A stretch of DNA of 64,000 nucleotides from Plazaster borealis. Lineage: Eukaryota > Echinodermata > Asteroidea > Forcipulatida > Labidiasteridae. The notes below the pieces were generated by a model. That model was not told the DNA's origin and made no database searches. It was given only the letters and a program-made list of their open reading frames with translations. Position numbers and translations under genes: made by a program. The stretch is taken from the NCBI GenBank assembly GCA_021014325.1, contig CM037463.1, positions 3,219,001-3,283,000 on the forward strand, read 5' to 3'. Below, one piece after another: positions 43,660-53,944 of the stretch (position 1 is its first letter; each line of letters starts with the position of its first letter).

Positions 43660-43985
43660 GTTTGCTTAATCCTATATAAATATGAATAATGCAGTAAAAC
43701 TAATCTGTGAAAATTTCATGAAAAGGTGGGAGCGTTTTTGAGATGTCGCCGAAAATCTGGAGCGGTTATGTCCACGCAGGAATATGATCCATAATTAAAT
43801 TTGGCGTAGGCCTACATAATCTGAGAAACGTTTCTCAGATTGAAATTGTTATATTATACCCCTTTCTCTAAAACCATATTCCTTAGAAGGGAATCTTTTC
43901 TCAAAATGTTATACATTATCAACAGCTGCAAGTAAGTTTTTATGGTCATAAACCTTCGGAGTAATTACCAAAGGTATACATGTAC
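43660..43985 (-). mobile_element. TTAA miniature element, type C, diverged
   Basis: Has GGTTATGTCCACGCAGGAA and the short central palindrome CTGAGAAACGTTTCTCAG. Lies inside the nanos cluster between copies 2 and 3. Confidence 0.8.
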
Positions 43986-44059
43986 CCACCCCTAAGGCAC
44001 ACATAATGACATATTTCCTTTGCGTTTTGCTCTGAGTAGAAATGCCTGAAAAAAACGAG

Positions 44060-44200
44060 AAACAGGTATCCCCCACATGGCCAATTATGTTAAAGTTAAG
44101 GTTATATTCAATAATTTTATAAAGGGGTAGCCCAGAGTTTGCTCTGTCGCAGGCCTAGTGGAACGATGCGTTCACAATTTCTGATGGATCGCAACTGGTG
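44060..44200 (-). pseudogene. relic of a nanos 3' flank
   Basis: This stretch is a diverged second copy of the sequence at about 44600-44740, the 3' flank of nanos copy 3. Shared features include CACAATTTCTGA and the preceding GGCCTAGTG. It ends at GGTGTTAAAG, where a miniature element (44201-44554) sits at TTAA. It indicates another vanished or rearranged nanos unit. Confidence 0.75.
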
Positions 44201-44554
44201 TTAAAGGTCTCGTAAAGACCAGTGTTCTCACTTGGTGTGTCCCAACATATGCATAAAATAACAAGTCTGTGAAAATTTGGGCTGAATTGGTCATCGAAGT
44301 TGCAAGAAAATGATGAAAGAAAAAACACCCTTGTCGTACAAATTTGTGTGCTTTCAGATAGGAATAAAAACTTCTTGCAAGAAGTTTTTATTATTTTAGT
44401 GAGAAATTACCTCTTTCTCAAAAACTACGTTACTTCAGAGGGAGTCGTTTCTCACAATGTTTTATACTATCAACAGCTCTCCGTTGCTCGTTACCAAGTA
44501 AGTTTTTATGTTGATATATATTTTGAGTAATTACCAAACGTGTACACCCTTTAA
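44201..44554 (+). mobile_element. TTAA miniature element, type A, in the nanos cluster
   Basis: Full-length copy with central AACTTCTTGCAAGAAGTT. It sits between the 3' flank of nanos copy 3 and the 3'-flank relic at 44060-44200. Confidence 0.9.
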
Positions 44555-44926
44555 GCATGTACAGTCATTTACCAACAATTATTTGAAATACCCTCTTCCC
44601 ACCTCCTCCACCCAACATTGCCGATTATGTCAAAATTGAGGATATATTCCATACTTTTTGAAGGAGAAGCCCAAAGTTTTCTCTGTCAGGCCTAGTGAAG
44701 TGATGCGATCACAATTTCTGACGATTGGAACTGGTGTGAAACGAAAAGATTATACAGTGACTTATTTATTGAAATTAGTTACCTCTTTAAAATCCTAAAT
44801 TATTTGTATTCTTTTTATTTGCTTTATAAAACTATTTTATTGAAAGAAAACATATAATTAACAGACATGGCAGATCTCTTTTTTGAATATGTGTTGGCTC
44901 TGATAAGAGCCGGTTTGAACGCTGGT

Positions 44927-45511
44927 TCAGACTGAAATTCTGGTTCCTGCAGATGAGACGAATTTGCTGTTCAGGTAGAACCCTAGAGGTTGAGTCTTGG
45001 ACGGAGCTGGATCAAGGCTGCCAAGGTTGGACGGGCAATACTTGATGGTGTGTGCGTTGTCTCCGTTGATACCACACAGTGGACAGGTGTAAGCTCGTAG
45101 CCTGGGACAGGCAACCTTGTCCAAGCTGTTCTTCAGTACATGGGATGTGTACACCTCTTCACCCTCGCCGTTATTCTTGCAAAAGACACACCAGGCCGGC
45201 TTGGGAACCACCCAGCGGTTTGCTCGCTCTGGTCGGCTTTCTCGGGACAGCTCGTCGATGGTGAAGGGACGGAATCCGGTGCCTGCACTGCTGTCTTGGT
45301 CTTGCTTGATTTCATGTTCTTGCTTGATTTCTTGACCATCATCTTGGAGGAATTTATCTTCGAAGCGTGGCTCGGAGACGGGTGTAGCTTGAGTGACGAG
45401 GCGGGCAAGACCGAAGTAGTCGTGGAAGCGGTCGAACTCTCTTGGCTCGTTGATGAGCATCTCGATAGCCAGCTCATTTTCTTGAAGGAAGACAGACCCG
45501 CTGGAATTCAT
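44927..45511 (-). CDS. nanos: nanos-like gene, copy 3 (194 aa, intronless, inverted)
   Basis: Third nanos gene, on the opposite strand and facing copies 1 and 2 tail to tail. It keeps the NOT1-interacting motif, the acidic/glutamine linker (DDGQEIKQEHEIKQDQ) and both CCHC fingers with canonical spacing. Differences from copy 1 are scattered and conservative, for example RPERANRW for RPQRANRW and KFVSS for KFISS. Its upstream flank resembles copy 1, while its 3' flank, with AATAAA on minus at 44836-44841, resembles copy 2, so it is a mosaic. Long antisense open frames across all three copies (up to 138 codons) are by-products of codon composition. Confidence 0.96.
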   Translation of the reverse strand: MNSSGSVFLQENELAIEMLINEPREFDRFHDYFGLARLVTQATPVSEPRFEDKFLQDDGQEIKQEHEIKQDQDSSAGTGFRPFTIDELSRESRPERANRWVVPKPAWCVFCKNNGEGEEVYTSHVLKNSLDKVACPRLRAYTCPLCGINGDNAHTIKYCPSNLGSLDPAPSKTQPLGFYLNSKFVSSAGTRISV

Positions 45512-45930
45512 CTTGAAAATCAAATAAAACTTGAGAGAGGACTTGATGTTAACTGATTGCTAGGCAAATCAAATGTGATTGCTTCTCACCAGAACGGCCA
45601 CACTTTATCCAAAACGTCTTGGTTCGGTTTGCTGTTTGAAGACAATAGGGACTCCTCGATAGCGGTGAGATAATACAGTCACACCTTTCTTATTGATACC
45701 ATTGATCTCTGGCCGCACTCTATGCATGATTGCTTTCGATGGGGGCTTGGTCGGAACACGGTCGGAACTACTGAGGGCACATGGCTCAATAGGATGATAA
45801 TGACCAAAGCCCGCATCCCGCCACAAACCAATGATTCCGTAGCAGTGGTTATAATAGTTAGGACTTCTTCAAATACGAGCCGGCAAACTTGTTTACCAAC
45901 AAAGGGAGTAATTACACTGATTTGAAAAGT
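45512..45930 (-). promoter_or_regulatory. conserved nanos 5' block, copy 3
   Basis: Reverse-strand equivalent of the copy 1 upstream block. The match extends far upstream, through TGGCGGGATGCGGGCTTTGG and TTTGAAGAAGTC to about 45930, showing that copies 1 and 3 share a longer 5' flank than copy 2. Confidence 0.5.
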
Positions 45931-46141
45931 ATTATACTTGAAGCTCCGGCCAAGACTATACTTCAAAAGCGTGATTGAGTCTAATGACGACCAATCTGAG
46001 TGACTGAGTCATCCCAGATAATAACAATGGCAAGCGTAGTGCTTTCCGTAACGCCATGGTAACGCGAAGTATAATACCAAGTCGCATGTTATGAAACTTA
46101 TACGAAAGCCCATTAGCGCCAACAAAAATGTATTTCTAATT

Positions 46142-46325
46142 CGTTATTACTGATTCACTATATCTATTATTACGGATTCACAATCTGTTATTACGGATTC
46201 ACAATTCGTTATTACGGAGTCACAATCCGTTATTATTACGGATTCGCAATCCGTTATTACGGATTGTGAATCCGTTGTTACAGATTCGTAAAAAAAATTA
46301 ATGTGAATCCGTAATAACGGAGTAG
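46142..46325. repeat. palindromic ATTACGGATTC / GAATCCGTAAT array
   Basis: Six or more units of TTATTACGGATTCACAATCC, with a switch to the opposite strand near 46265 (GTGAATCCGTTGTTAC). Lies 0.6 kb upstream of nanos copy 3. Confidence 0.88.
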
Positions 46326-46665
46326 AAATATTTGTGTTGTTGTCGCTAATGGGCTTTTGTAGAACCTGGTCGTGGAAACAGGTACATACGGGCATATTAT
46401 TATTGTTGCATCTTTCGCTGTACATTGCCTTGTGCCGAACCTGTATTGACGATGCTGTGAAAAGAACATTAGTTGTTAGTTTGATAAAACCTGCATCAAC
46501 GATCGAGATATTGTAGGTGCTCATAAAACGATTTTTATCAGAACATCAACGTTTCAGTACAAAGTCGAGAATCTAATTTATCCCAGCCTGATTTCTTTCA
46601 GAACCAACACTTCTCCCTATTTAATTTACATGGTTGTTACCTGTCAATTTACTCAGTTGTCTTGC

Positions 46666-47039
46666 TTAAAGGCACTGAACACGTTTGGTAATTGTCAAAG
46701 AAGTGTTCTAACTTGGTGTATCCCAACATTATACATAAAATAGCAAGCCTGTGAACATTTGGGTTCAATTGGTCATCGAAGTTGCAAGAAAATTATGAAA
46801 GAAAGAACACCCTTGTTGTATAAATTTGTGTGCTTTCAGATAGGAATAAATACTTCTTGCAAGAAGTTTTTATTATTTTAGTGAGAAATTACCTCTTTCT
46901 CAAAAACTACATTACTTCAGAGGGAGTCGTTTCTCACAATGTTGTATACTATCAACAGCTCTATGTTGCTCGTTACAAGGTCAGTTTTATGTTAATATAT
47001 ATTTTGAGTAATTACCAAACGCGTATACAGTGCCTTTAA
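46666..47039 (+). mobile_element. TTAA miniature element, type A
   Basis: Full-length copy with ends TTAAAGGCACTGAACACG and CGTATACAGTGCCTTTAA, and the central CTTCTTGCAAGAAG palindrome. Confidence 0.9.
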
Positions 47040-47297
47040 ACATCCATGCAAAATGTTATATATCACTATTGGTCGTCTGATTGAATAAAGATATTATCGG
47101 AATTGGTGCCCTAAAACTGGGGGTGCACTGTTGAATCATGGAGGTAGTTTATTTTACCTCCATGATTAAGATATTGTTAGCGATGTTGTTTAAATATAGT
47201 TTTTAAAAGTTTATAGTGAAACTCCCACACTAGAATGTGACCCACAAATCCAGCAGCCTGACTAGTGTCAATTTAAGAATAGTACAATATTCCGTTT

Positions 47298-47582
47298 TTG
47301 TCAAAGACCATCCTCCCAACATTATGCATAAAATAACTAACCTGTGAACATTTTGGCTCATTTGGTCATCGACGTTGCAAGAAAATAATGACAGAAAAAG
47401 CACCCTTGTTGCATAGAATTGTTTGCTTTCAGATGCCAGAGAAAAGCTTCATGCCTGAAGCCTTTCTCATGATTCAACTCTGTGTGTGAAAAAAGCCTTT
47501 TTTAAAATATCAACAGCTCTCCTATGCTCTTTACCACGTAATTTTTGTGCTCATTAATTTTCGGAGTAGGCCCTCCCTTTAA
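47298..47582 (+). mobile_element. TTAA miniature element, type B, decayed
   Basis: Contains TTATGCATAAAATAAC, ACCCTTGTTGCATAGAATTG and GCTTCATGCCTGAAGCC. The right-hand part is shortened. Confidence 0.7.
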
Positions 47583-47611
47583 CAAGTTCAAATTAAAATC
47601 GTCTCATCATA

Positions 47612-48094
47612 AGGCCACATAAAAATAAAAAATTGTTGATCGTCCTTTTTTTATGGGAAGTAGGGGGAGGGAGGGCGGTTTTTTTTTTTTTTTTTTTTTT
47701 TGACATGGCAAAATATGAAATAAAGAATAAAGATATCATCATAATCACTATGAAACAAAGGGTTTGTGTGATTTTGATGTTTTAATTGTTTTGTTAAACC
47801 CTTTCAAATCCTAGATGACTTCTTTGTAAACATTTTCAAAAAACTAAAACGCAGCCTAAGTAAATATTTGAAGAATTTTTCTTGTGTTCCCAACATGAAT
47901 AATCTTTCTTCAATCATCTATTTCCGACCTATGGATTTTGAAAAAATATCAGCTGAAAAATCTGGGAGCCAAATTTGACTGAAAAGATCATAAAAAAAAA
48001 TACCGTTTTTATGATTTAAAAAAAAAAAAAAAATGGGTCGGGGGGTTTTGTAGGGTCGGGCGGGGACGATCAACAATTTTTTTTATGTGGCCTA
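47612..48094. mobile_element. inverted-repeat element with poly-T and poly-A arms
   Basis: Ends GGCCACATAAAAATAAAAA and TTTTTTTTATGTGGCC are reverse complements for about 33 bases, including GTTGATCGTCC / GGACGATCAAC. Inside, GGAGGGCGG with a 22-base T run on the left faces a 15-base A run and GGGTCGGGCGGGG on the right. Probably a non-autonomous DNA transposon; no transposase. Confidence 0.75.
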
Positions 48095-48216
48095 AAGAGC
48101 CTATTCGCTACTTGCACGGATCCGCCGTGTGCGTGGGAGCCTCAACTTCATGCTTCATTTGTGTATGTATGCATCTGTTAGGATGAAAGTGCCATTACAT
48201 TAACCGTGACAATACA

Positions 48217-48454
48217 GGGCCCAATTTCATAGAGCTGCTAAGCACAACAATTTGCTTAGCATGAAATTTCTTCCTTGACTAAAACAGGATTACCAACCAA
48301 ATTTCCAAGTGTTGCATATTTCTTGTTGTTATTCAGCTGTTGTTTGCTTATCCTGAAATCACGTGGAATTTTGGTTGGTAGTCCTGTTTTTATCGAGGAA
48401 GAAATTTCATTCTAAGCAAATTCTTGTGCTTAGCAGCTCTATGAAATTGGGCCC
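48217..48454. mobile_element. 238-bp fold-back element
   Basis: The two halves are reverse complements for about 90 bases each, beginning GGGCCCAATTTCATAGAGCT. Only a short loop around 48310-48365 is unpaired. A complete symmetrical version of the 902 family. Confidence 0.88.
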
Positions 48455-48599
48455 TGGGCTGCTTCTATTCACTGCTATCCCCAATTTCAGGCTCTACACG
48501 CAAATGGCTGACCGCGTGCAAGGGGCGCAGAAGCTTGCTCAATTCGTCCTGACCTCAAGCATAGAGAACGCACCACCAGTGACAATACAAGCCGTGTAG

Positions 48600-49945
48600 A
48601 CATTAACTTCTTTTCTCTGCATGAAAGCTTACCGACTGCCTTCACTCGGTCTATGAACACTGTCTGATGCCGATTTATGCCATTAATTGTGTGGTATAAG
48701 GACACTGAACCATATTGACAACGCTGTGTTATGTCGTAAACGAACTAAATAGGGCGCGTTAGAAGGATTCTTGGAACAAGTTTGTAATAAAAACAAATTG
48801 ACTGTACAAATCTAACCTAACCGATATGAGGTCATTGAACCAGGAAACCCATTGAGATGAGAAATGGTGGAAATAAAAAAAGTTCCCAAACCTGTTTTCC
48901 AATTGTGTAAAACAAGTTTGAAGGAATTGTTTAAGATGTTTTAAAATGCACCAAAACTTCAAGACAATAAACCCAAACTTCAACATTAATGCATAAACTT
49001 CAACGCTATGAAACGACATGTAAAGTTAGGCCGCCTACTACGAGAGGAAATTTCTTCGAGGTCGTGTGTAGGCCTAAAGACCGTGTAACATTGCTTGTTT
49101 GACCTTGTACATTCTAGGGCCTTTCTGGCAGGCAAGATACTGCACTGGTCATGTGGGAAAATTTTACATTCTTTGTAAATACAGGTTGGTCTATATTATT
49201 TAGTGTTAGGCCGCGTCCGAAACAAGCGACTTCGGTTTTCGGCTACTGGCTATGGCCGTTGACTGCATCAACAGCGTTGAACAATATGCACTTCAACGAT
49301 TGGGCCGTAGCCATTGCCAATTCCATCGGTTCCGACAACCCTATGTTCCGACACACCTAGTGTATACTCCTATTCCTAACCCTTATCCTAACCCTAGCAT
49401 GTAAATTACGAGAGGGTTTTCGGAATAGGGTTGTCGGAACATAGGGGTGTCGGAATATAGAGCAGTCACCAATCCATCAATTCGGACTCTTGCCTTGATG
49501 TCAAGCCTCGTCAGCTTAATTCTGTTCCTTGCCGCTTTTCTAGTTCCTGATGTTTTTCATGCCTGTACTTTACTTTGTTGATTGCGTGTGGACATTAACA
49601 ATCGAATTGTGTGATAGTTTTATGAAATTGGCCCCAAACTGTACTGTTTACATGAACAACAAACTGTTGGCTTGTACAAACTCAACGCAATAAAATCACG
49701 GGATAAATGGTCGGACACTGGCGTAGTTTTGTGTAAGTTCTCTACTGGTGTTAAATCATTTTTGTCAACACAGCCGTGGCAGGCGTGGCTGCAGCCAGAC
49801 TGGGGCCAGACGAGATCTCCTTAGCACATAATATAGATTGGATTCCGTACTGGAAGGTCTTAAATTTTTGAGAGTTAAACCCGATTCGGTTTAACGTTTA
49901 TAGCGTCCGGACACGCATATCTAAACCTGAAGAGGTTTAAATGAG
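48600..49945. other. intergenic, mostly unassigned
   Basis: Contains inverted repeats near 49210-49457; no coding feature. Confidence 0.5.
49331..49457. repeat. inverted repeat around TAACCCT runs
   Basis: TCCGACAACCCTATGTTCCG (49331) and its complement CGGAACATAGGGGTGTCGGA (49435-49454) flank CCTAACCCTTATCCTAACCC. The inner motif looks telomere-like but is too short and imperfect to be an interstitial telomere. Confidence 0.75.
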
Positions 49946-50302
49946 TTAAAGGTATCGTACACGTTTGGTAATGACTCAAAACAAATATTAGCATAAAAAG
50001 TTACTTGGTAACAAGCAACGGAGAGCTGTTGAATGATTAGTATAAAACATTGTAGGAAACGACTCCCTCTGAAGTAACGTAGTTTTTGAGAAAGAGGTAA
50101 TTTTTCACTAAAATAATAAAAACTTCTTGCAAGAAGTTTTTATTCCTATCTGAAAGCACACAAATTTGTACAACAAGGGTGTTTTTTCTTTCATCATTTT
50201 CTTGCAACTTCGATGACCAATGAGCCCAAATTTTCACAGGCTTGTTATTTTATGCATATGTTGGGATACACCAAGTGAGAACACTGGTCTTTGACAATTA
50301 CC
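49946..50302 (-). mobile_element. TTAA miniature element, type A, right end missing
   Basis: Central palindrome intact; alignment stops after TTTGACAATTACC, short of the terminal TTAA. Confidence 0.85.
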
Positions 50303-50469
50303 TTATTATCTGTTCAAGATTTATCCCCTCAGACTGGACCATAGAGGATCAAGTGTCTATATTAAAATTGAGGGATTTGGTCAACTGTAGAATTAATTAA
50401 CTAATTTCATTAATTTCTCAACCCAACTATCTTAATAACTGAATGAAATGTTCACTATGTAAAAAGATT

Positions 50470-50513
50470 TCTTAGTAATTTTGGGTTGAAATAAGACACA
50501 TTTACTAAAGCGG
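50470..50513 (-). repeat. tRNA-bearing repeat, copy 2 (end severed by LINE)
   Basis: TTGGGTTGAAATAAGAC followed by ACTAAAGCGG aligns with the end of copy 1 on the reverse strand (TTGGGGTTGAACAAAG ... ACTAGAGCGG). It is therefore the missing end of the repeat at 51381-51650. Confidence 0.7.
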
Positions 50514-51380
50514 TCAGAGGCTTTTGCTGAGTGTGACCAGTTTGGGATTACTGTAGATGGGTACAGACTGCGGGACCTACGCTTTGCAGACGACATCGCT
50601 CTGATAGCAGAGACAGAAGCTGACCTCCAGATTTTACTTGACAGAGTCCATGACACCAGTAATAAGTACGGAATGGAGATAAATGTACCAAAGACCAAAG
50701 TAATGGTTTTCACACTCGATGATCACAACACAACAACAAATATCACAATCAATGGTTCAGCACTGGAGCAGGTGTCACAATTCAAATACCTTGGTGTGAC
50801 TTTGACACCATCCAACGACTCCTCCTGTGAGATAAAACAGAGGCTGATGCTAGCATCCGTGGTACTTGGGAAGCTCCAAAGGATCTGGCAAGACAAAGAC
50901 GTAACACAAAAAACGAAACTGCGGCTTGTGAATGCACTTGTTTATCCTGTTCTTCTATACAGCTCAGCAGCTTGGACCATCAGGAAGGCAGACCAGAAGA
51001 AGTTAGAAGCTTTCCAGATGCGCTGCCTGCGCAAAACCCTTAACATCTCCTGGCAAGACAAGGTGCGAAATGAAGAGGTGTGTAGGAGAGTGTCAGCTGG
51101 TGGTAACCCACCTGAGTTGATCACTTTACGCATCTACAAGATCCAACTTTCCTGGTTTGGCCACATAGTGAGAATGAAAAACAACAGACTCCCAAAATGC
51201 ATCCTACTTGAAACAGTAACTGGAAAAAATAGACGGGGTAGGCCTCGGAAGAGATGGGAAAATGACATCATTGCTAACAGCACCTTCTACCTGGAACACC
51301 GAAGAGCGCAAGATAGGCAAGAGTGGGGAGTGAAAGTTCGTGGAGCCAACGTCCTGCGGGATATGGTGCAAGATTGATTG
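50514..51380 (+). mobile_element. 5'-truncated RTE-like LINE, 3' end of reverse transcriptase
   Basis: An open frame, 50514-51377, reads the C-terminal part of a non-LTR reverse transcriptase. FADD, the catalytic aspartate box, is at 50583-50594. KYLGVTLTP, LVYPVLLYSSAAWT, WFGHIVRM and RRGRPRKRWENDI follow in the usual order. The frame is open to TGA, so the copy is young, but the endonuclease and N-terminal RT are missing. After the stop the element ends in GATTGATTG, a short tetramer tail seen in RTE-type elements. It is bordered by a 10-base direct repeat, ACTAAAGCGG (50504-50513 and 51381-51390), a target-site duplication inside an older repeat. The clade is a by-eye guess. Confidence 0.88.
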
Positions 51381-51650
51381 ACTAAAGCGGGATTTGAACC
51401 TGTGACCTACGGATTAACATGCCGCCGCTCTACCAAATGAGCTATCTGACCCTGTGTTGGCGGTCTCCCTATATTGTGAATATCTTTGTTCGGGGGTGCC
51501 AATCAGAAGCCATTCAACCCATAACTACTGTATAAGCCAGGTATCACGCCCTACGACAACCTGAAGCGGCAGCAGGGGGATCACCTTAAGGGGATGCAAC
51601 TTTTTATTTCAAAGAACAAGTCATATACCACAAGGGAGACTGACTGGTTA
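51381..51650 (-). repeat. tRNA-bearing interspersed repeat, copy 2 (main part)
   Basis: Reverse-strand copy of the repeat at 9892-10190. It has a head of about 150 bases followed by a tRNA-like stretch with box A TAGCTCATTTGGTAGAGC and box B GGTTCAAATCC (51381-51455). The LINE at 50514 split it; the remaining end is at 50470-50513. Confidence 0.8.
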
Positions 51651-53038
51651 AATTTGAATTAATTTAGGGTTGAACCAAAAAAACCTGACTATAATATTTC
51701 TTCAAAGATATAGATTATCATGGAGCACTCTAAAGCACGATTATTCTATAAGATTAAAATCAAATCCTATTGGATTTGGAGAAAATGTAATTAGCCGTTG
51801 CAAACTGCTTGCCATCCAAAAGGACCTATGGGAAGTGCAAAAAATAGTTAGTGGCCTGACGTTTTGACCCAAGCTTTCTCTAAGGCTCTGCTATGGGGTC
51901 GAAACGTCAGGCAACTATTAGATTGTTTGAAAGTTAACTGATGATGAATAAAATATGTAAACATTTCGTGGAAAACCTGTAAACCTGTATTGAAAGAGAG
52001 AGAAGAAGACAAAACAACCTTGAACACAGATTACGAAGTTTGATTTATAAATAATTAAGATTTATTTAACAATTCAAATGAATTGACAATAGCTGAAAAG
52101 AATTGCCGATGGTTAAAATCTGAATATATTTCTTTAAGTTGTCTGATTAAAAAAAGTCAAAGTTTTACAACGATGGGATCAAATAACAGACCAGGGCCCT
52201 ATTTCATAAAGCCGGTAAGCAGACATTTTCTGCTTACGGAGCAGCCATTAGCAGAACTTGTGTTTCATAAAACACTGCTAACTGGAAGGAAAGCAAGATG
52301 GCTAACTTGCTGGGGGTTTCTAAAAGCAGGGTCCCATTTCATAGAGCTGCTCAAGCACAAAGAGTAGCTAAGCACAACAAAATTATGCTTACTAGAATAA
52401 GGTTACCAGCTAAACTACCATGCCACAAGTAAACATTTTGACTGGTATCCTACTCAATTTTGCTTAGCAGAAAAAAATTAAAGCGATTTTATCTGCTTAA
52501 GCAGCTCTATGAAATTGGGCCCAGATGAGAGACTAAACACTGCAAAACCATTTTGAACGCACACACGCTACTGTCAAATCATCTCAATTATTTATGAAAT
52601 ACGCTTTTGCTTAAGAGTGCACTTCTGCTATAATAAGCACACAAATATGCTAAGCGGTAAACAGCTTTATGAAAGGGAGCCCAGTCTAGCCCTGTGTAAC
52701 AATAACACCAATATGGGTAGAACCATGCCTCCATGGTAGAAACAAGGCCCAATTTCATGAAGCTGCTTAAGCACAAAAAGTCGCCGCGTGCAGCTTGCAG
52801 AGTTCTATAAAATTCCTTGCATGATTGGTCAATGAACTACATGGCTGTGTACAAAAATCAGACCGCTTGACGCGGCTCAAAGCCAAAACCCAAGTTGCCT
52901 GTAAAGATGTTGTCTATCAGGAACTACCTATACTTTATAGAACCAAAGAATTACTCTGATTACACTTTGAGTTTTGGGCTGACAAATTATTTAAAAAGTT
53001 TGCAAGAATGGTATCCAGATTATGAAACCTAAAGAAAT
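51651..53038. other. upstream of the COPZ1 exon
   Basis: Mostly fragments of the AATTTCATAGAGCTGCT family (52192-52790). No COPZ1 first exon was found. GACGTTTTGACCC... and its partner GGTCGAAACGTCAGGC near 51857-51911 form an inverted pair also echoed at 59950-60070. Confidence 0.5.
52328..52522. mobile_element. inverted-repeat element, 902 family
   Basis: GTCCCATTTCATAGAGCTGCT to AGCAGCTCTATGAAATTGGG, with GGTTACCAGCTAAACTACC and TGACTGGTATCC inside. Fragments of the same family flank it at 52192-52250 and 52590-52790. Confidence 0.85.
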
Positions 53039-53413
53039 TTTAAAGGCATTGTACACGTTTGGAAATTGTCAAAGACCAGTGTTCTCACTTGGTGTATCCC
53101 AACATATGCATAAAATAACAAGCCTGTGAAAATTTGGGCTAAATTGGTCATCGAAGTTGCAAGAAAATGATGAAAGAAAAAACACCCTTGTTGTACAAAT
53201 TTGTGTGCTTTCAGATAGAATAATAAAAACTTCTTGGAAGAAGTTTTTATTATTTTAGTGAGAAATTACCTCTTTCTCAAAAACTACGTTACTTCAGAGG
53301 GAGTCGTTTCTCACAATGTTTTATACTATCAACAGCTCTCCGTTGCTCGTTACCAAGTAAGTTTTTATGCTATAGACATTTTGAGTAATTATCAAACGTG
53401 TACAGTGCCTTTA
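53039..53413 (+). mobile_element. TTAA miniature element, type A
   Basis: Full-length copy about 160 bases upstream of the COPZ1 exon. The central palindrome reads AACTTCTTGGAAGAAGTT. Confidence 0.9.
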
Positions 53414-53574
53414 ATGTAATAGGCACAAGCACTGTCCTCAGAAAAAATATATGAGTATGCACTATTCATTGAGAGATTAATGATAGTTTAATATCATATA
53501 TTTCATTTTAACAAACTTCACCGCCTTGCGACGTTTTACTCAATTTTCTGTCCGTCTTTTTCTTTCATCTGCAG

Positions 53575-53656
53575 TTATATGATGACACCTACCCAACTGC
53601 TAAGGAGCAGAAGGCATTTGAGAAGAACCTCTTCAGCAAGACACATAGAGCAAATG
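53575..53656 (+). CDS. COPZ1: COPZ1 exon (coatomer subunit zeta-1)
   Basis: An 82-base exon reading [15 protein letters not shown] then [12 protein letters not shown], nearly identical to the second exon of coatomer zeta-1, a longin-fold adaptor subunit of the COPI coat in Golgi-to-ER vesicle traffic. The acceptor is a good polypyrimidine tract ending CTGCAG, the donor is AATG|GTGAGA, entering in phase 0 and leaving in phase 1. The retained splice sites argue against a processed pseudogene. I looked on the plus strand for the first exon (the LYTVKAxLILDNDGDR block) and for later exons and found neither. The gene's other exons may lie beyond the window, with AARSD1 inside an intron, or this is a stray exon from rearrangement or misassembly. 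Confidence 0.85.
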
Positions 53657-53944
53657 GTGAGATGCCACAAAACGAGAACCTCTGTCTGTAAATTTCTTAC
53701 TTTTAATCAACCCAAAGATAAAAAAAAATCAGGCGGGAACTTCCCTCGTATTCAATGGATGATTCATAGCGGGTATACACAAATTACTTTTAGCGATGCA
53801 CAAATTCCATTTCCAATACATATGTTTTTGCAAACTAGCTTTTGGATATTTGTGTCAACAACTGCAATTAATGGATGGATGATAATTCATCAAACCCTTG
53901 ATTAGTCCCTACGTCTGAGGATGAACGCACTGATATCGTTTTAT

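Noticed and set aside
44300..44530. Open frames of 60-80 codons inside the TTAA miniature elements (MQENDERKNTL type)
   Set aside because: They recur in every type A copy with frame breaks; they are element sequence without protein features.
46147..46524. 125-codon frame with repeated CESVITD units
   Set aside because: It is the translation of the palindromic ATTACGGATTC array, not a gene.
49369..49403. Interstitial telomere repeat
   Set aside because: Only a few imperfect CCTAACCC units, inside an inverted repeat.
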